DNA from: UBA7803 sp040219935
GTDB taxonomy: Bacteria > Pseudomonadota > Gammaproteobacteria > Pseudomonadales > Azotimanducaceae
NCBI GenBank assembly: GCA_040219935.1
Contig: JAVJUA010000070.1
Span: forward strand, 39,351-103,350
Length of the DNA stretch: 64,000 nt
Direction of reading: 5' to 3'
The stretch's first letter is position 1. The number at the start of each line of letters is the position of its first letter. Shown here one piece after another: positions 22,573 through 31,692 of this stretch. The notes under the pieces are model-generated. The model saw only the letters and a list, made by a program, of their open reading frames with translations, was not told the origin of the DNA and searched no databases. A program made the position numbers and the translations under genes.

Positions 22573-24147
22573 TCACTCCCACTCGATGGTGGCGGGCGGC
22601 TTGCTGGAAACGTCATACACCACCCGGGAGACGTGCTCGATCTCGTTGATGATGCGGTTGGACACCCGCTCGATGAGCTCGTAGGGCAGGTGCGCCCAGC
22701 GCGCCGTCATGAAGTCCACGGTTTCCACGGCGCGCAGCGCGATGACGTCGGCATAGCGGCGGGCGTCGCCCACCACGCCCACCGACTTGACCGGCAGGTA
22801 GACGGCGAAGGCCTGGCTGACCCGGTCGTAGTAGTCGGCCTGCCGCAGCTCCTCGAGGAAGATGGCGTCGGCCTCGCGCAGCACGTCGGCACGATCCTTG
22901 GTGACCTCGCCCAGCACCCGCACCCCCAGCCCCGGGCCCGGAAACGGGTGACGGTAGACCATCTCCCGGGGCAGGCCCAGGTGCAGACCGATGCGGCGCA
23001 CCTCGTCCTTGAACAGCTCACGCAGCGGCTCCACCAGCTTGAGCTGCATGCGCTCCGGCAGCCCGCCGACGTTGTGGTGCGACTTGATCACGTGGGCCTT
23101 GCCGAACTTGCTGGCCGCCGACTCGATGACGTCGGGATAGATGGTGCCCTGGGCCAGCCAGCGCACGCCGGTGATGCGGTGCGCCTCGCGGTCGAACACG
23201 TCGATGAACGTGTTGCCGATGATGCGGCGTTTGTCCTCGGGGTCGTCGTGGCCGGCCAGGCGCATCATGAACTCGGCCTCGGCGTCCACCACCACCAGGT
23301 TGAGGTCGAGGGCATTGGACGGCGCGAATGCCCGTTCCACCTCCGCACGCTCGTTCTTGCGCAGCAGGCCGTTGTCGACGAACACGCAGGTGAGCTGGCT
23401 GCCGATGGCGCGGGACAGCAGCGCCGCCACCACGCTGGAGTCGACGCCGCCCGACAGCCCCAGAACGACCCGCCCGTCGCCCACCTGCTCGCGCACCGCG
23501 GCTATGGCGTCGTCGACGATGTTGGCCGCCGTCCACAGACCGTCACAGCCGCACAGATCGCGGGCGAAGCGCCGCAGAATCTCGTCGCCCTGCCGGGTAT
23601 GGGTGACCTCGGGATGAAACTGCACGCCGTACAGCCGGCGCGCCGCATCCTCCATCGCCGCGATGGGGGCCGACGCGGTGCGGGCCACCACGCGGAACCC
23701 GGGCGGCACCTCGGTCACCTTGTCGCCGTGGCTCATCCACACCGGCAGCTCGCCGCCGGCGCCGCCGTTGGCCACGCCGAGCAGCTCGCTGTCGGCCTCG
23801 ACCGCCACCACCGCATGCCCGAACTCGCGCTGCCGGGATCCGGCCACCGCGCCGCCGAGCTGGGCGGCCAGCGCCTGCATGCCGTAGCAGATGCCGAGCA
23901 CGGGCACCCCGAGCTCGAGGATCAGCGACGGAATGCGGGGCGTATCGGCCAGGGTCACGCTCTCCGGCCCGCCGGACAGGATGACGCCGCGGGGCGCAAA
24001 CTCGCGGATGAAGCCCTCGGGGGCATCGAACGGATGAATCTCACAGTAGACGCCCGCCTCACGCACCCGGCGGGCGATGAGCTGGGTGTACTGCGAGCCG
24101 AAGTCGACGATCAGCAGCTTCTGATCGTGAATGTTGCTGCCGCTCAC
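22573..24147 (-). CDS. guaA: GMP synthase (glutamine-hydrolysing)
   Basis: Converts XMP to GMP, 524 aa. The N-terminal class I glutaminase has Cys87 (LGICYGMQAL) and the HPE segment in GVQFHPEVTHT. The ATP-pyrophosphatase domain has the P-loop LSGGVDSSVVAALL. The C-terminal dimerisation domain ends with the conserved SKPPATIEWE. The GTG start at 24147 lies 1 nt after the guaB stop, so the two are translationally coupled. Confidence 0.97.
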   Translation of the reverse strand: MSGSNIHDQKLLIVDFGSQYTQLIARRVREAGVYCEIHPFDAPEGFIREFAPRGVILSGGPESVTLADTPRIPSLILELGVPVLGICYGMQALAAQLGGAVAGSRQREFGHAVVAVEADSELLGVANGGAGGELPVWMSHGDKVTEVPPGFRVVARTASAPIAAMEDAARRLYGVQFHPEVTHTRQGDEILRRFARDLCGCDGLWTAANIVDDAIAAVREQVGDGRVVLGLSGGVDSSVVAALLSRAIGSQLTCVFVDNGLLRKNERAEVERAFAPSNALDLNLVVVDAEAEFMMRLAGHDDPEDKRRIIGNTFIDVFDREAHRITGVRWLAQGTIYPDVIESAASKFGKAHVIKSHHNVGGLPERMQLKLVEPLRELFKDEVRRIGLHLGLPREMVYRHPFPGPGLGVRVLGEVTKDRADVLREADAIFLEELRQADYYDRVSQAFAVYLPVKSVGVVGDARRYADVIALRAVETVDFMTARWAHLPYELIERVSNRIINEIEHVSRVVYDVSSKPPATIEWE

Positions 24148-24148
24148 G

Positions 24149-25618
24149 TCAGCTGAGCGGGTAGTTGGGCGCTTCTTTGGTGATCGACACGTCGTGGACG
24201 TGACTCTCCACCATGCTGGCCGCGCTCACCCGCACGAACTGCGGTCGGGTTCGCATGGTCAGGATGTCCGGGCTGCCGGTGTAGCCCATGGACGCCCGCA
24301 GCCCGCCCATGAGCTGGTGGACGATGGGGCTGATCGGCCCGCGGTAGGGCACCCGTCCCTCGATGCCTTCCGGCACCAGCTTGCGGGCGTCCTGCTCGGG
24401 CTCCTGGAAGTAGCGGTCGCTGGAGCCATGCGTGCCGCCCATGGCGCCCAGAGACCCCATGCCGCGATAGGCCTTGTAGGTTCGGCCCTGGTACAGCTCC
24501 ACCTCGCCCGGGGCCTCGTCGGTGCCCGCCAGCAGGCCGCCCACCATCACCGCGCTGGCACCGGCGGCGATAGCCTTGGCGATGTCGCCGGAGAAGCGGA
24601 TGCCGCCGTCGGCGATCACCGGCACGTTGTCCTCAGCCGCCACCGCAGCCGCCTCGGAGATGGCCGTGATCTGCGGCACGCCGATGCCGGTGACGATGCG
24701 CGTGGTGCAGATGGACCCCGGGCCGATGCCCACCTTGATGGCGTCGACGCCGGCATCGATGAGGGCGCGGGCGCCTTCCCGGGTGGCGATGTTGCCGCCG
24801 ATCAGCGAGATCTCCGGGTAGCGCTGTTTCACCCAGCGGATGCGGTCGAGCACGCGCGAGGAATGGCCATGGGCGGTATCCACCACCAGCAGGTCGACGC
24901 CGGCCTCCACCAGGGCGGCCACCCGCTCGTCGGTCTCCGGGCCGGTACCGACGCCGGCACCCACCCGCAGCGAGCCCTGCGGGTCTTTGCAGGCGTTGGG
25001 GAAGGCGCGGGCCTTGTTGATGTCCTTAACGGTGACCATGCCGCGCAGCTCGAAGCGGTCGTTGACCAGCAGCACCTTCTCGATGCGGTGGCGGTGCAGG
25101 ATGTCGGTGATCTCCTCGAAGGACGCATCCTCACGGGCGGTGACCAGCTTCTCCTTGGGTGTCATCACGTCACGGATGCGGGCATCCATGCGCCGCTCGA
25201 AGCGCACGTCGCGGCTGGTGATGATGCCCACCAGGGCGTTGCCCTCCACCACCGGCACGCCGGAGATGTGGTGCTCCATGGTGAGCTCGAGCAGATCGGC
25301 GACGGTGCGTTCCGGATGGATGGTGATCGGGTCGCGGATGATGCCGCTTTCGAACTTCTTCACCGCGCGCACTTCCCGAGCCTGAGCCTCCACCGGCATG
25401 TTCTTGTGGACGATGCCGATGCCGCCCTCCTGAGCCAGCGCGATGGCCAGCCGCGCCTCGGTCACCGTGTCCATGGCCGCCGACATCAGCGGGATGTTCA
25501 GAGTGATGTCGCGTGTCAGCCGGGTCTCGAGGGACACCTCGGACGGCAGGACCTGGGAGAAGGCGGGGAGGAGCAGTACGTCGTCGAACGTGAGCGCGTC
25601 GTGGGCGATACGCAACAT
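24149..25618 (-). CDS. guaB: Inosine-5'-monophosphate dehydrogenase
   Basis: NAD-dependent oxidation of IMP to XMP, the branch point to GMP; 489 aa. The TIM barrel contains the catalytic-loop Cys in GIGPGSICTTRIVTG and the flap YRGMGSLGAMGG. A CBS pair is inserted at about residues 95-205 (VVEGNALVGIITSRDVRFE, VNDRFELRGMVTVKDINKA). The ATG at 25618 has GGAG 6 nt upstream. First gene of the purine unit, divergent from xseA, a widely conserved arrangement. Confidence 0.97.
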   Translation of the reverse strand: MLRIAHDALTFDDVLLLPAFSQVLPSEVSLETRLTRDITLNIPLMSAAMDTVTEARLAIALAQEGGIGIVHKNMPVEAQAREVRAVKKFESGIIRDPITIHPERTVADLLELTMEHHISGVPVVEGNALVGIITSRDVRFERRMDARIRDVMTPKEKLVTAREDASFEEITDILHRHRIEKVLLVNDRFELRGMVTVKDINKARAFPNACKDPQGSLRVGAGVGTGPETDERVAALVEAGVDLLVVDTAHGHSSRVLDRIRWVKQRYPEISLIGGNIATREGARALIDAGVDAIKVGIGPGSICTTRIVTGIGVPQITAISEAAAVAAEDNVPVIADGGIRFSGDIAKAIAAGASAVMVGGLLAGTDEAPGEVELYQGRTYKAYRGMGSLGAMGGTHGSSDRYFQEPEQDARKLVPEGIEGRVPYRGPISPIVHQLMGGLRASMGYTGSPDILTMRTRPQFVRVSAASMVESHVHDVSITKEAPNYPLS

Positions 25619-25639
25619 TGAGGACTCCGCAAAACCGAG

Positions 25640-25668
25640 ATTCTACCGGCGCCCCCCCATTGTGTAAA
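25640..25668 (-). promoter_or_regulatory. guaB operon promoter
   Basis: Minus strand: -35 TTTACA (25663-25668), 17-nt spacer, -10 TAGAAT (25640-25645), 21 nt from the guaB ATG. Both hexamers match the sigma-70 consensus at five of six positions. The -35 overlaps the only AT-rich hexamer available for a divergent xseA promoter. Confidence 0.7.
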
Positions 25669-25678
25669 CTCAACCCCC

Positions 25679-27070
25679 ATGTCTGTAGCGCCAAAGCCGG
25701 ACCCCGCCTCACCCATGCCGGTGCTCACCGTCAGCGCGCTGGCCCGGGCCGCCCGCCTGCTGATCGAAGAACACTTCAACCTGGTCTGGGTGGAAGGCGA
25801 AATCTCCAACTTCCGCCGCCCGGGCTCGGGTCACTGGTACTTCACCCTCAAGGACGACGCGGCGCAAATCAGGTGCGCCATGTTCGCCGGCCGCAACCGG
25901 TCCGTCGGGTTTCCGGTCCGGGACGGCACCAAGGTGGTGGTGCGCGGGCGCCTGGGCCTGTACGAGCCACGCGGCGACTTCCAGCTCATCGCCGAGCACA
26001 TGGCACCCGCCGGAGAGGGCGCGCTGCGCGCCGCCTTCGACGCGCTGAAGGCCCGACTGGACGCCGAGGGGCTGTTCGCTGCCGAGCGCAAGCGGCCGCT
26101 GCCCGCCATGCCCCGGCGTCTGGCGGTCATCTCCTCCCCCACGGGCGCGGCGCTGCGCGACGTCTTGCACGTGATCGCGCGCCGCTACCCGGCGCTGCAG
26201 GTGGTGCTGCTGCCGGTATCGGTCCAGGGGGAAAAGTCCGAAGCCTCGGTGCTCGATGCCCTGTCCCGGGTCGCCGCCGCGGCGCCGGACGTGGTGCTCA
26301 TCACCCGCGGTGGCGGCTCGCTGGAGGACCTGTGGACGTTCAACCTCGAGACCGTGGCCCGCGCCGTGGCTGCCTGCCCGGTACCCACCGTTTCCGCCGT
26401 GGGCCATCAGACCGACGTCACCATCACCGACTTCGTGGCCGACGTGCGGGCGCCGACGCCGTCCGCGGGCGCCGAGCTGATCACGCCCGACCGGACAGAG
26501 CTGGAGGCCAAGGTGCGGCAGATCCAGCATCGGCTCGGCCGGGCGTTGGGCTCGGAACTCGCGGCGCAGCAGCGCCACCTGCAGCATCTGCGGGCGCGGC
26601 TCACCGATCCGCGCAGCCGCCTGCAGCAGCGCATGCAGCGGGCGGACGAGCTGGAAGACCGTCTGCGCCGCGCCCTGGCCGGCGCCCTCGCAACCCGCCG
26701 CGCCCAGCTCATGGCAGGGCGGCGGGCGCTGCAGCTGTTGCGGCCCAGCCGCCGCATCGCCGCCCACGATGCCCACCTGGGAGACACCTTTGCAGCGCTG
26801 CGCGCCGCAGCGACCCGGGCGATCGCGCAGCGGCAGTCGGACCTGGCAGCGGCCGCCCGCACCCTGCAGGCGGTGAGCCCGCTGGCCACCGTCGCCCGCG
26901 GCTACGCGGTGCTGACGGCCGCGGCCACGGCCGATGATCGCCAGCCGGTGACCTCCATCGGGCAGACGCGAGTCGGCGCACGGCTCACCGCCCACCTTCA
27001 TGATGGCTCGCTGACGCTGACGGTGGACGAGGTCGACGCCGACAACCGGCTGCCCCGCCTGGCGGACTAG
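25679..27070 (+). CDS. xseA: Exodeoxyribonuclease VII large subunit
   Basis: Catalytic subunit of the single-strand exonuclease ExoVII, 463 aa. An N-terminal OB-fold (VSALARAARLLIEEHFNLVWVEGEISNF, GHWYFTLKDDAAQIRCAMF) is followed by the catalytic core (RLAVISSPTGAALRDVLHV, TRGGGSLEDLWTFN, VSAVGHQTDVTITDFVADVRAPTPSAGAE). A long coiled-coil helical arm follows (about 290-400), rich in Arg and Gln. The C-terminal beta segment (VARGYAVL) closes the protein. The small subunit xseB is not in the window. A possible -10 (TAAACT, 25665-25670) ends 8 nt from the ATG, so the mRNA may be leaderless. Confidence 0.95.
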   Translation: MSVAPKPDPASPMPVLTVSALARAARLLIEEHFNLVWVEGEISNFRRPGSGHWYFTLKDDAAQIRCAMFAGRNRSVGFPVRDGTKVVVRGRLGLYEPRGDFQLIAEHMAPAGEGALRAAFDALKARLDAEGLFAAERKRPLPAMPRRLAVISSPTGAALRDVLHVIARRYPALQVVLLPVSVQGEKSEASVLDALSRVAAAAPDVVLITRGGGSLEDLWTFNLETVARAVAACPVPTVSAVGHQTDVTITDFVADVRAPTPSAGAELITPDRTELEAKVRQIQHRLGRALGSELAAQQRHLQHLRARLTDPRSRLQQRMQRADELEDRLRRALAGALATRRAQLMAGRRALQLLRPSRRIAAHDAHLGDTFAALRAAATRAIAQRQSDLAAAARTLQAVSPLATVARGYAVLTAAATADDRQPVTSIGQTRVGARLTAHLHDGSLTLTVDEVDADNRLPRLAD

Positions 27071-27091
27071 GGCCTGCTCACGCTAGGCCCT
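27069..27091. terminator. Hairpin between convergent xseA and der
   Basis: A perfect 7-bp inverted repeat AGGGCCT (27069-27075) / AGGCCCT (27085-27091) with a 9-nt loop begins in the xseA stop codon and ends 6 nt before the der stop. No T run follows on either strand. It may act as a bidirectional transcription barrier or 3' stabiliser, but it is not a textbook intrinsic terminator. Confidence 0.45.
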
Positions 27092-27097
27092 CGGACC

Positions 27098-28519
27098 CTA
27101 CTTCTTGTGGTGCCTGACCATCCGCTTGCGGCTTCGCTGTTGACGCGGCGTGAGGGTGTTCTTGCGCCCCGCATAGGGGTTGTCGCCGGTCCGCAGCTCC
27201 ACGTGCACGGGCGATCCCACCAGGTCGAGCGCCTCCCGGAAGCCGTTCTCCAGGTAGCGGACGTAGGAAGCCGGCAGTGACCGCGTCTGATTGCCGTGGA
27301 TGACGATCTTCGGCGGGTGCTCGCCGGCCTTGTGCGCAAAGCGCAGCTTGATCACCCGACCGCGTACGGCGGGCGGCGGATGCGCGCCGACCATGGCTTC
27401 GAGCAGCCGGGTCAGATGGGACGTGCTGACGTCGAAGGCGCCGGCCCGATAAACCCGATTCACCTCGTCGAGCAGGTGGCCGACACCGGTGCCGTGCAGG
27501 GCGGAGATCTGACGCACCGGAATCCAGGGCGCGAAGCGCAGGCGCCGATCCAGCAGCCGACGGTTGCGCTCGCGCTCCTCGGCGGAAAGGCCGTCCCACT
27601 TGTTCAGCGCGATGATGATGCCCGCGCCCGCCTCCTCGGCGTAGCTCAGCAGGTGCAGATCCTGATCCACCAGACCCTCCTGGGCGTCGAGCACCAGCAC
27701 CACCACGTGGGCATGCTCGATGGCGTCCAGGGTCTTGACCACCGAGAACTTCTCGACGGTCTCGTCCACCCTGCCCTTGCGCCGCACCCCGGCCGTGTCG
27801 ATCAGCACGTAGTCGAGCTGGCCGCGCCGGAACGGAATCTCGATGGCGTCGCGGGTGGTGCCCGGCTGATCGAAGACCACCTGGCGTTCCTCGCCGAGCA
27901 GGCGATTGGTGAGGGTCGACTTGCCGACGTTGGGGCGGCCGATGATGGCCACCCGGATCGCGCTCGCCGAGGCGGCCGCGTCGTCGCCGTCCGCCGCACC
28001 CGCTTCCCCGTCCTCGGACCCCGGCACTGAGGGCAGTTCGGCTTGCACGCGCTCCGCCAGGGTCTCGATGCCGCGGCCGTGAGCGGCAGCGACGAACACC
28101 GGCGACTCGAAGCCCAGACGCGAGAACTCGGCCAGCGCGAGGTCGGCATCGACGCCGTCCATCTTGTTCACCACCAGCACCACGCGGCGCTGCGCGCGGC
28201 GCAGCCGCGCGGCAATATCCAGATCGACGGCGGTCAGGCCGGCCCGGGCATCGACCAGCAGCAGCACCAGGTCGGCCTCGCTCATGGCCCGCTCCGCCTG
28301 CGCCTCCATGGCCGTGGTGAGCACGCCGTCGTCGCCGAGCAGGCCACCGGTATCGATCAGGGTGCAGTCCAGGTCGCCCAGCCGCGCGCGGCCGTAGCGG
28401 CGGTCCCGGGTCAGGCCCGGGAGATCGGCGACCAGCGCGTCCCGGCGCCGGGTCAGCCTGTTGAACAGCGTCGACTTGCCGACGTTGGGACGCCCGACCA
28501 ATGCCAGCGTCGCTCGCAT
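27098..28519 (-). CDS. der: Ribosome-assembly GTPase Der (EngA)
   Basis: Tandem GTPase required for 50S assembly, 473 aa. G domain 1 has GRPNVGKSTLFNRL (residues 8-21) and DTGGL. An acidic Ala-rich linker (SVPGSEDGEAGAADGDDAAA) precedes G domain 2, with GRPNVGKSTLTNRLLG, DTAGVRRKG and NKWDGL. A C-terminal KH-like domain ends in a very basic tail (RQQRSRKRMVRHHKK). Last gene of the hisS-yfgM-bamB-der run; 4 nt separate it from bamB. Confidence 0.97.
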   Translation of the reverse strand: MRATLALVGRPNVGKSTLFNRLTRRRDALVADLPGLTRDRRYGRARLGDLDCTLIDTGGLLGDDGVLTTAMEAQAERAMSEADLVLLLVDARAGLTAVDLDIAARLRRAQRRVVLVVNKMDGVDADLALAEFSRLGFESPVFVAAAHGRGIETLAERVQAELPSVPGSEDGEAGAADGDDAAASASAIRVAIIGRPNVGKSTLTNRLLGEERQVVFDQPGTTRDAIEIPFRRGQLDYVLIDTAGVRRKGRVDETVEKFSVVKTLDAIEHAHVVVLVLDAQEGLVDQDLHLLSYAEEAGAGIIIALNKWDGLSAEERERNRRLLDRRLRFAPWIPVRQISALHGTGVGHLLDEVNRVYRAGAFDVSTSHLTRLLEAMVGAHPPPAVRGRVIKLRFAHKAGEHPPKIVIHGNQTRSLPASYVRYLENGFREALDLVGSPVHVELRTGDNPYAGRKNTLTPRQQRSRKRMVRHHKK

Positions 28520-28523
28520 GGCG

Positions 28524-29759
28524 TTACTTCAACTCGATGCTGAGCGCCTGCAGCGAGCCGGAGTTGCCGAGCACGTAGAACATCTCGCCTCCTGGCACCG
28601 GCCGCGAGCGTACGCCTTTGCGATCGACCCGGCGCCGGCCCAGGAAGCGGCCGTCGCTCTGGGCGAGCACGTGCAGATAACCCTCGTCGTCGGCCACCAC
28701 CAGGTAGTTGCTGAAGGCCACCGGACTGCTAAGACGGCGTCGGAACAGGCCTTCCTGCTGCCAGACCGGCTCGGCGCTGCGCTGATCGATGGCGCGAACG
28801 TGATCCTCGCCGTCCACCACGTACACCTGCCCGTAGCCCTCCGCGAGGTCAAGATAACTGGACATGTCCCGTTCCCAGAGCAGCGAGCCGTCGTTGGCGC
28901 GCAGCGCTGCCAGGCGCCCCTGGTAGGACACCACGTACAGCACCCCGCCGGACAGCAGTGGCGTGCTGTCCACGTCCACCATGCGGTCGAGCTCGGACCG
29001 GCCCTCCGGCAGCATCACCTGGTGCTGCCAGAGCGGCTGGCCGTTCTCGGCGCGGACCGCCGCCACGGCGCCGTTGGCAAACCCGGCATAGACGACGCCG
29101 CCACTGTGCACCGGCGTGGCGGTGCCGCGCAGGGTGAGCACCGGCACCTGGTTGTCGAAGCTCCAGCGCACCCGGCCGTCGTCGCGCTCCAGGGCCAGCA
29201 GCCGCCCGTCGATGGTCTGCACGAACACCAGGCCGCTGCCGCCCGCCGGCGGCGCCAGCACCTCGCTGCCGACGTTGACCCGCCACACCTCGTCGCCGTC
29301 GGCCGCAGACAGCGCGACCACCTCGCCGCGGGTGGTGCCCAGCAGCACCATGCCCAGGGCCGCCCCGACGCCGCCGCTGACGTAGGCGGGATCGCGCCGG
29401 TTCACGAAGTTGAGCCAGCTGAAGAAGCCGCGAGGATTGTCGCCGATGCGGGTTCGCCAGATGCGCTTGCCATCGAAGCGGTTGTGCGCTTCCACCAGAC
29501 CGTAGCCGTCGGCAGCGAACACCCGGTCTCCGGCCACGGCCGGCTCCAGGCGCAGGAACTTCTTGCCAAGGCCGCTGCCGACGCCGGTGGACCAGACGCG
29601 ACGCACCTTCACGGTCTCGTCGATCTTCTGCAGCTTGGCCGGTTCCAGGCGCGCCTTCTCGTCGTCCTTGCCGCCGACGAACGGCAGCCAGGAAAACCAG
29701 CTACAGCCGGAGATCAGGCCGATGGCGACGGCCAGGCCGAGGCTACGAGCCGCTGGCAT
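28524..29759 (-). CDS. bamB: Outer membrane assembly lipoprotein BamB
   Basis: BAM-complex lipoprotein, 411 aa. The signal peptide ends in a lipobox (AVAIGLISGC), so it should be lipidated and outer-membrane anchored. The rest is an eight-bladed beta-propeller of PQQ-like repeats (VLLGTTRGEVVALSAADGDEVW, LVFVQTIDGRLLALERDDGRVRW, VYVVDGEDHVRAIDQ). I chose the ATG at 29759, which overlaps the yfgM 3' end by 17 nt. A TTG at 29774 would only add five residues. Confidence 0.94.
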   Translation of the reverse strand: MPAARSLGLAVAIGLISGCSWFSWLPFVGGKDDEKARLEPAKLQKIDETVKVRRVWSTGVGSGLGKKFLRLEPAVAGDRVFAADGYGLVEAHNRFDGKRIWRTRIGDNPRGFFSWLNFVNRRDPAYVSGGVGAALGMVLLGTTRGEVVALSAADGDEVWRVNVGSEVLAPPAGGSGLVFVQTIDGRLLALERDDGRVRWSFDNQVPVLTLRGTATPVHSGGVVYAGFANGAVAAVRAENGQPLWQHQVMLPEGRSELDRMVDVDSTPLLSGGVLYVVSYQGRLAALRANDGSLLWERDMSSYLDLAEGYGQVYVVDGEDHVRAIDQRSAEPVWQQEGLFRRRLSSPVAFSNYLVVADDEGYLHVLAQSDGRFLGRRRVDRKGVRSRPVPGGEMFYVLGNSGSLQALSIELK

Positions 29760-30369
29760 CAGCAGTGTCTGCAATCTTCATCTCCAGAACGGGCCGCTGA
29801 TCGCCCGCCTGGACGTAGGACTTGGCAGCGACATAGGATTCATGGGCCAGGGCTCGCTCGCCGCGGGCGAGATGGATGTCGCCCTTCAGCTCCGCGGCCT
29901 GGATTCGAAAACCGCTGCTCCGCACCTGGGCCAGGGTCGCCAGAGCCTCATCCTCGCGATCGAGTTCGAACAGCACGCGCGCCAGGCGAAGGCGCGCGGT
30001 ATCTGCTAGGGAATCGCCGGAAGCGGCGTCGATGGCACGACGCAGCAACGGCTCGGCATCGGCCGCCTTGCCGGCGGCGACCGCCGCTTCCGCCTGGCCG
30101 AGCAGAACGAACGCCGGGTACGCCGTGCCGCCCGCGTCGTCGATGATGGTCTCGGCCAACTCGGCGCGCCGATCGGCATCCGCCTGCAGATACTCCGCGT
30201 ACAGATCCGAGCCCAGCAGGGTGCGCGCCTCGAGGCTGCTCTGGTACCAGCGCCAGCCACCGAAGACCAACAGGGCTGCCACGGAGCCGGCAATCAGCAT
30301 CGTGCCATAGGACTCCCACCAGCCCTTCAGCTTCGCCAGCTGCTCGTCGTCACTGAGATAATCCGACAC
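29743..30369 (-). CDS. yfgM: YfgM family SecYEG-ancillary TPR protein
   Basis: Inner-membrane protein with a large periplasmic TPR domain, 208 aa. A short cytoplasmic N-terminus (SDDEQLAKLKGWWESYG) precedes one membrane helix (TMLIAGSVAALLVFGGW) and TPR-like helices. In E. coli YfgM binds the SecYEG translocon and the chaperone PpiD. The start is a GTG with AGGAGG 5 nt upstream, and the gene overlaps the end of hisS by 20 nt. Located between hisS and bamB as in relatives. Confidence 0.92.
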   Translation of the reverse strand: MSDYLSDDEQLAKLKGWWESYGTMLIAGSVAALLVFGGWRWYQSSLEARTLLGSDLYAEYLQADADRRAELAETIIDDAGGTAYPAFVLLGQAEAAVAAGKAADAEPLLRRAIDAASGDSLADTARLRLARVLFELDREDEALATLAQVRSSGFRIQAAELKGDIHLARGERALAHESYVAAKSYVQAGDQRPVLEMKIADTADASGS

Positions 30370-31663
30370 CCGTGCCTCCTGATTGCATCACCGTCAGCAG
30401 CTCGACCAGCTCGTCCAGCGTCATCGATTGCTGTGGACGATCTTCGCGCAGCGCCTTGACCGTCAACGTCCCCGAGCGAACCTCGTCGTCGCCGATCAGA
30501 ACGGCGTGGCGCGCTCCGCTCTGGTCCGCGCGCCTGAGCTGGTTCTTCAGCTTGCCACCCCCGGCGTGGGTGCGGATTCTGAACGCTGGCAGCCGATCCC
30601 GCAATTTTTCTGCGGTCTGCAGCGCCTGCGGCAGGTGCGCCTCCCCCAGCACGCAGAGGTAGACATCGGCTGCTGCGGAAAGGTCCTGCGCCGCGCCTGC
30701 ATCTCCGGCGCCAGACGAAGCCTCGACCAGCAGCACCACGCGATCGAGCCCGACCGCAAAGCCGGCCGCCGGGGTCGGCTTGCCCCCCAGGCGCTCCACC
30801 AGGCCGTCGTAGCGGCCGCCGGCGCACACGGTTCCTTGCGCGCCCAGGGCATCGGTCACCCACTCGAACACCGTATGGGTGTAGTAGTCGAGCCCGCGCA
30901 CCAGCCGCGGGTTGACCACATAGGGCACCTGCAGCGCGTCCAGCAGGCGGCACAGCTCGGCAAAGTGCGCACGGCCGTCGGCATCGACGAAATCGGGCAG
31001 GCTCGGCGCGTGGGCCAGCAGCGCCTGAGTGGCCGGATCCTTGCTGTCGAGGATGCGCAGCGGGTTCTTGGACAGGCGCCGGCGGCTGTCCTCGTCCAGC
31101 CGGTCTGCGAGCGGCGTCAGGTAGTCGATCAGCGCTTCCCGATAGGCCTGCCGTGCGGCGCCGGAGCCGAGCGTGTTCAACTCGAGGCGCACCTCGGCGC
31201 TGATCCCGAGTACGCGCCAGAAAGCGGCCCCCATGAGGATCAACTCGGCGTCGACGTCGGGTCCCGCCAGGCCGAAGGCTTCCGCGCCGACCTGGTAGAA
31301 CTGACGGTAGCGGCCCTTCTGCGGACGCTCGTAGCGGAACATGGGGCCGGCATAGAAGACCCGCTGGGTCTGGTTGAACAGCAAGCCGTGCTGCAGCAGG
31401 GCGCGCACCGTGCTGGCGGTGCCCTCGGGACGCAGCGCCAGGCTGTCACCGTCCCGGTCGGCGAGGGTGTACATCTCTTTTTCGACGATGTCGGTCGCCT
31501 CACCGACGCCCCGACTGAACAGCTCGGTATGCTCCAGCAGCGGCAGCTGGATCTCCTCATAGGCGTGGGCCGTGAGCACCGAGCGCAGGCGGTCTTCCAC
31601 CAGGCGCCAGCGCCGGGCTTCGCCCGGCAGCACATCGCGCATGCCGCGGATCGACTGAATCAT
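30350..31663 (-). CDS. hisS: Histidyl-tRNA synthetase
   Basis: Class II aminoacyl-tRNA synthetase, 437 aa. It begins IQSIRGMRDVLPGEARRW. Motif 2 is in FRYERPQKGRYRQFYQVGAEAFG. The histidine-binding motifs are RPEGTASTVRALLQHGL and LVRGLDYYTHTVFEW. A C-terminal anticodon-binding domain covers about residues 330-437. The ATG at 31663 has AGGAG about 8 nt upstream. The gene normally found between rodZ and hisS in Pseudomonas and E. coli, ispG, is absent: only 29 nt separate rodZ and hisS here. Confidence 0.96.
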   Translation of the reverse strand: MIQSIRGMRDVLPGEARRWRLVEDRLRSVLTAHAYEEIQLPLLEHTELFSRGVGEATDIVEKEMYTLADRDGDSLALRPEGTASTVRALLQHGLLFNQTQRVFYAGPMFRYERPQKGRYRQFYQVGAEAFGLAGPDVDAELILMGAAFWRVLGISAEVRLELNTLGSGAARQAYREALIDYLTPLADRLDEDSRRRLSKNPLRILDSKDPATQALLAHAPSLPDFVDADGRAHFAELCRLLDALQVPYVVNPRLVRGLDYYTHTVFEWVTDALGAQGTVCAGGRYDGLVERLGGKPTPAAGFAVGLDRVVLLVEASSGAGDAGAAQDLSAAADVYLCVLGEAHLPQALQTAEKLRDRLPAFRIRTHAGGGKLKNQLRRADQSGARHAVLIGDDEVRSGTLTVKALREDRPQQSMTLDELVELLTVMQSGGTGVGLSQ

Positions 31664-31692
31664 CGGCCTCGCTCCTGACAGGTGCACACCGC

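Noticed and set aside
20595..24156. Long plus-strand open frames opposite purL, tadA and guaA
   Set aside because: Shadows of the minus-strand genes; composition and lack of motifs show they are not coding. The same holds for similar frames at 3799-5352, 7512-9350, 12938-14773 and 45266-47125.
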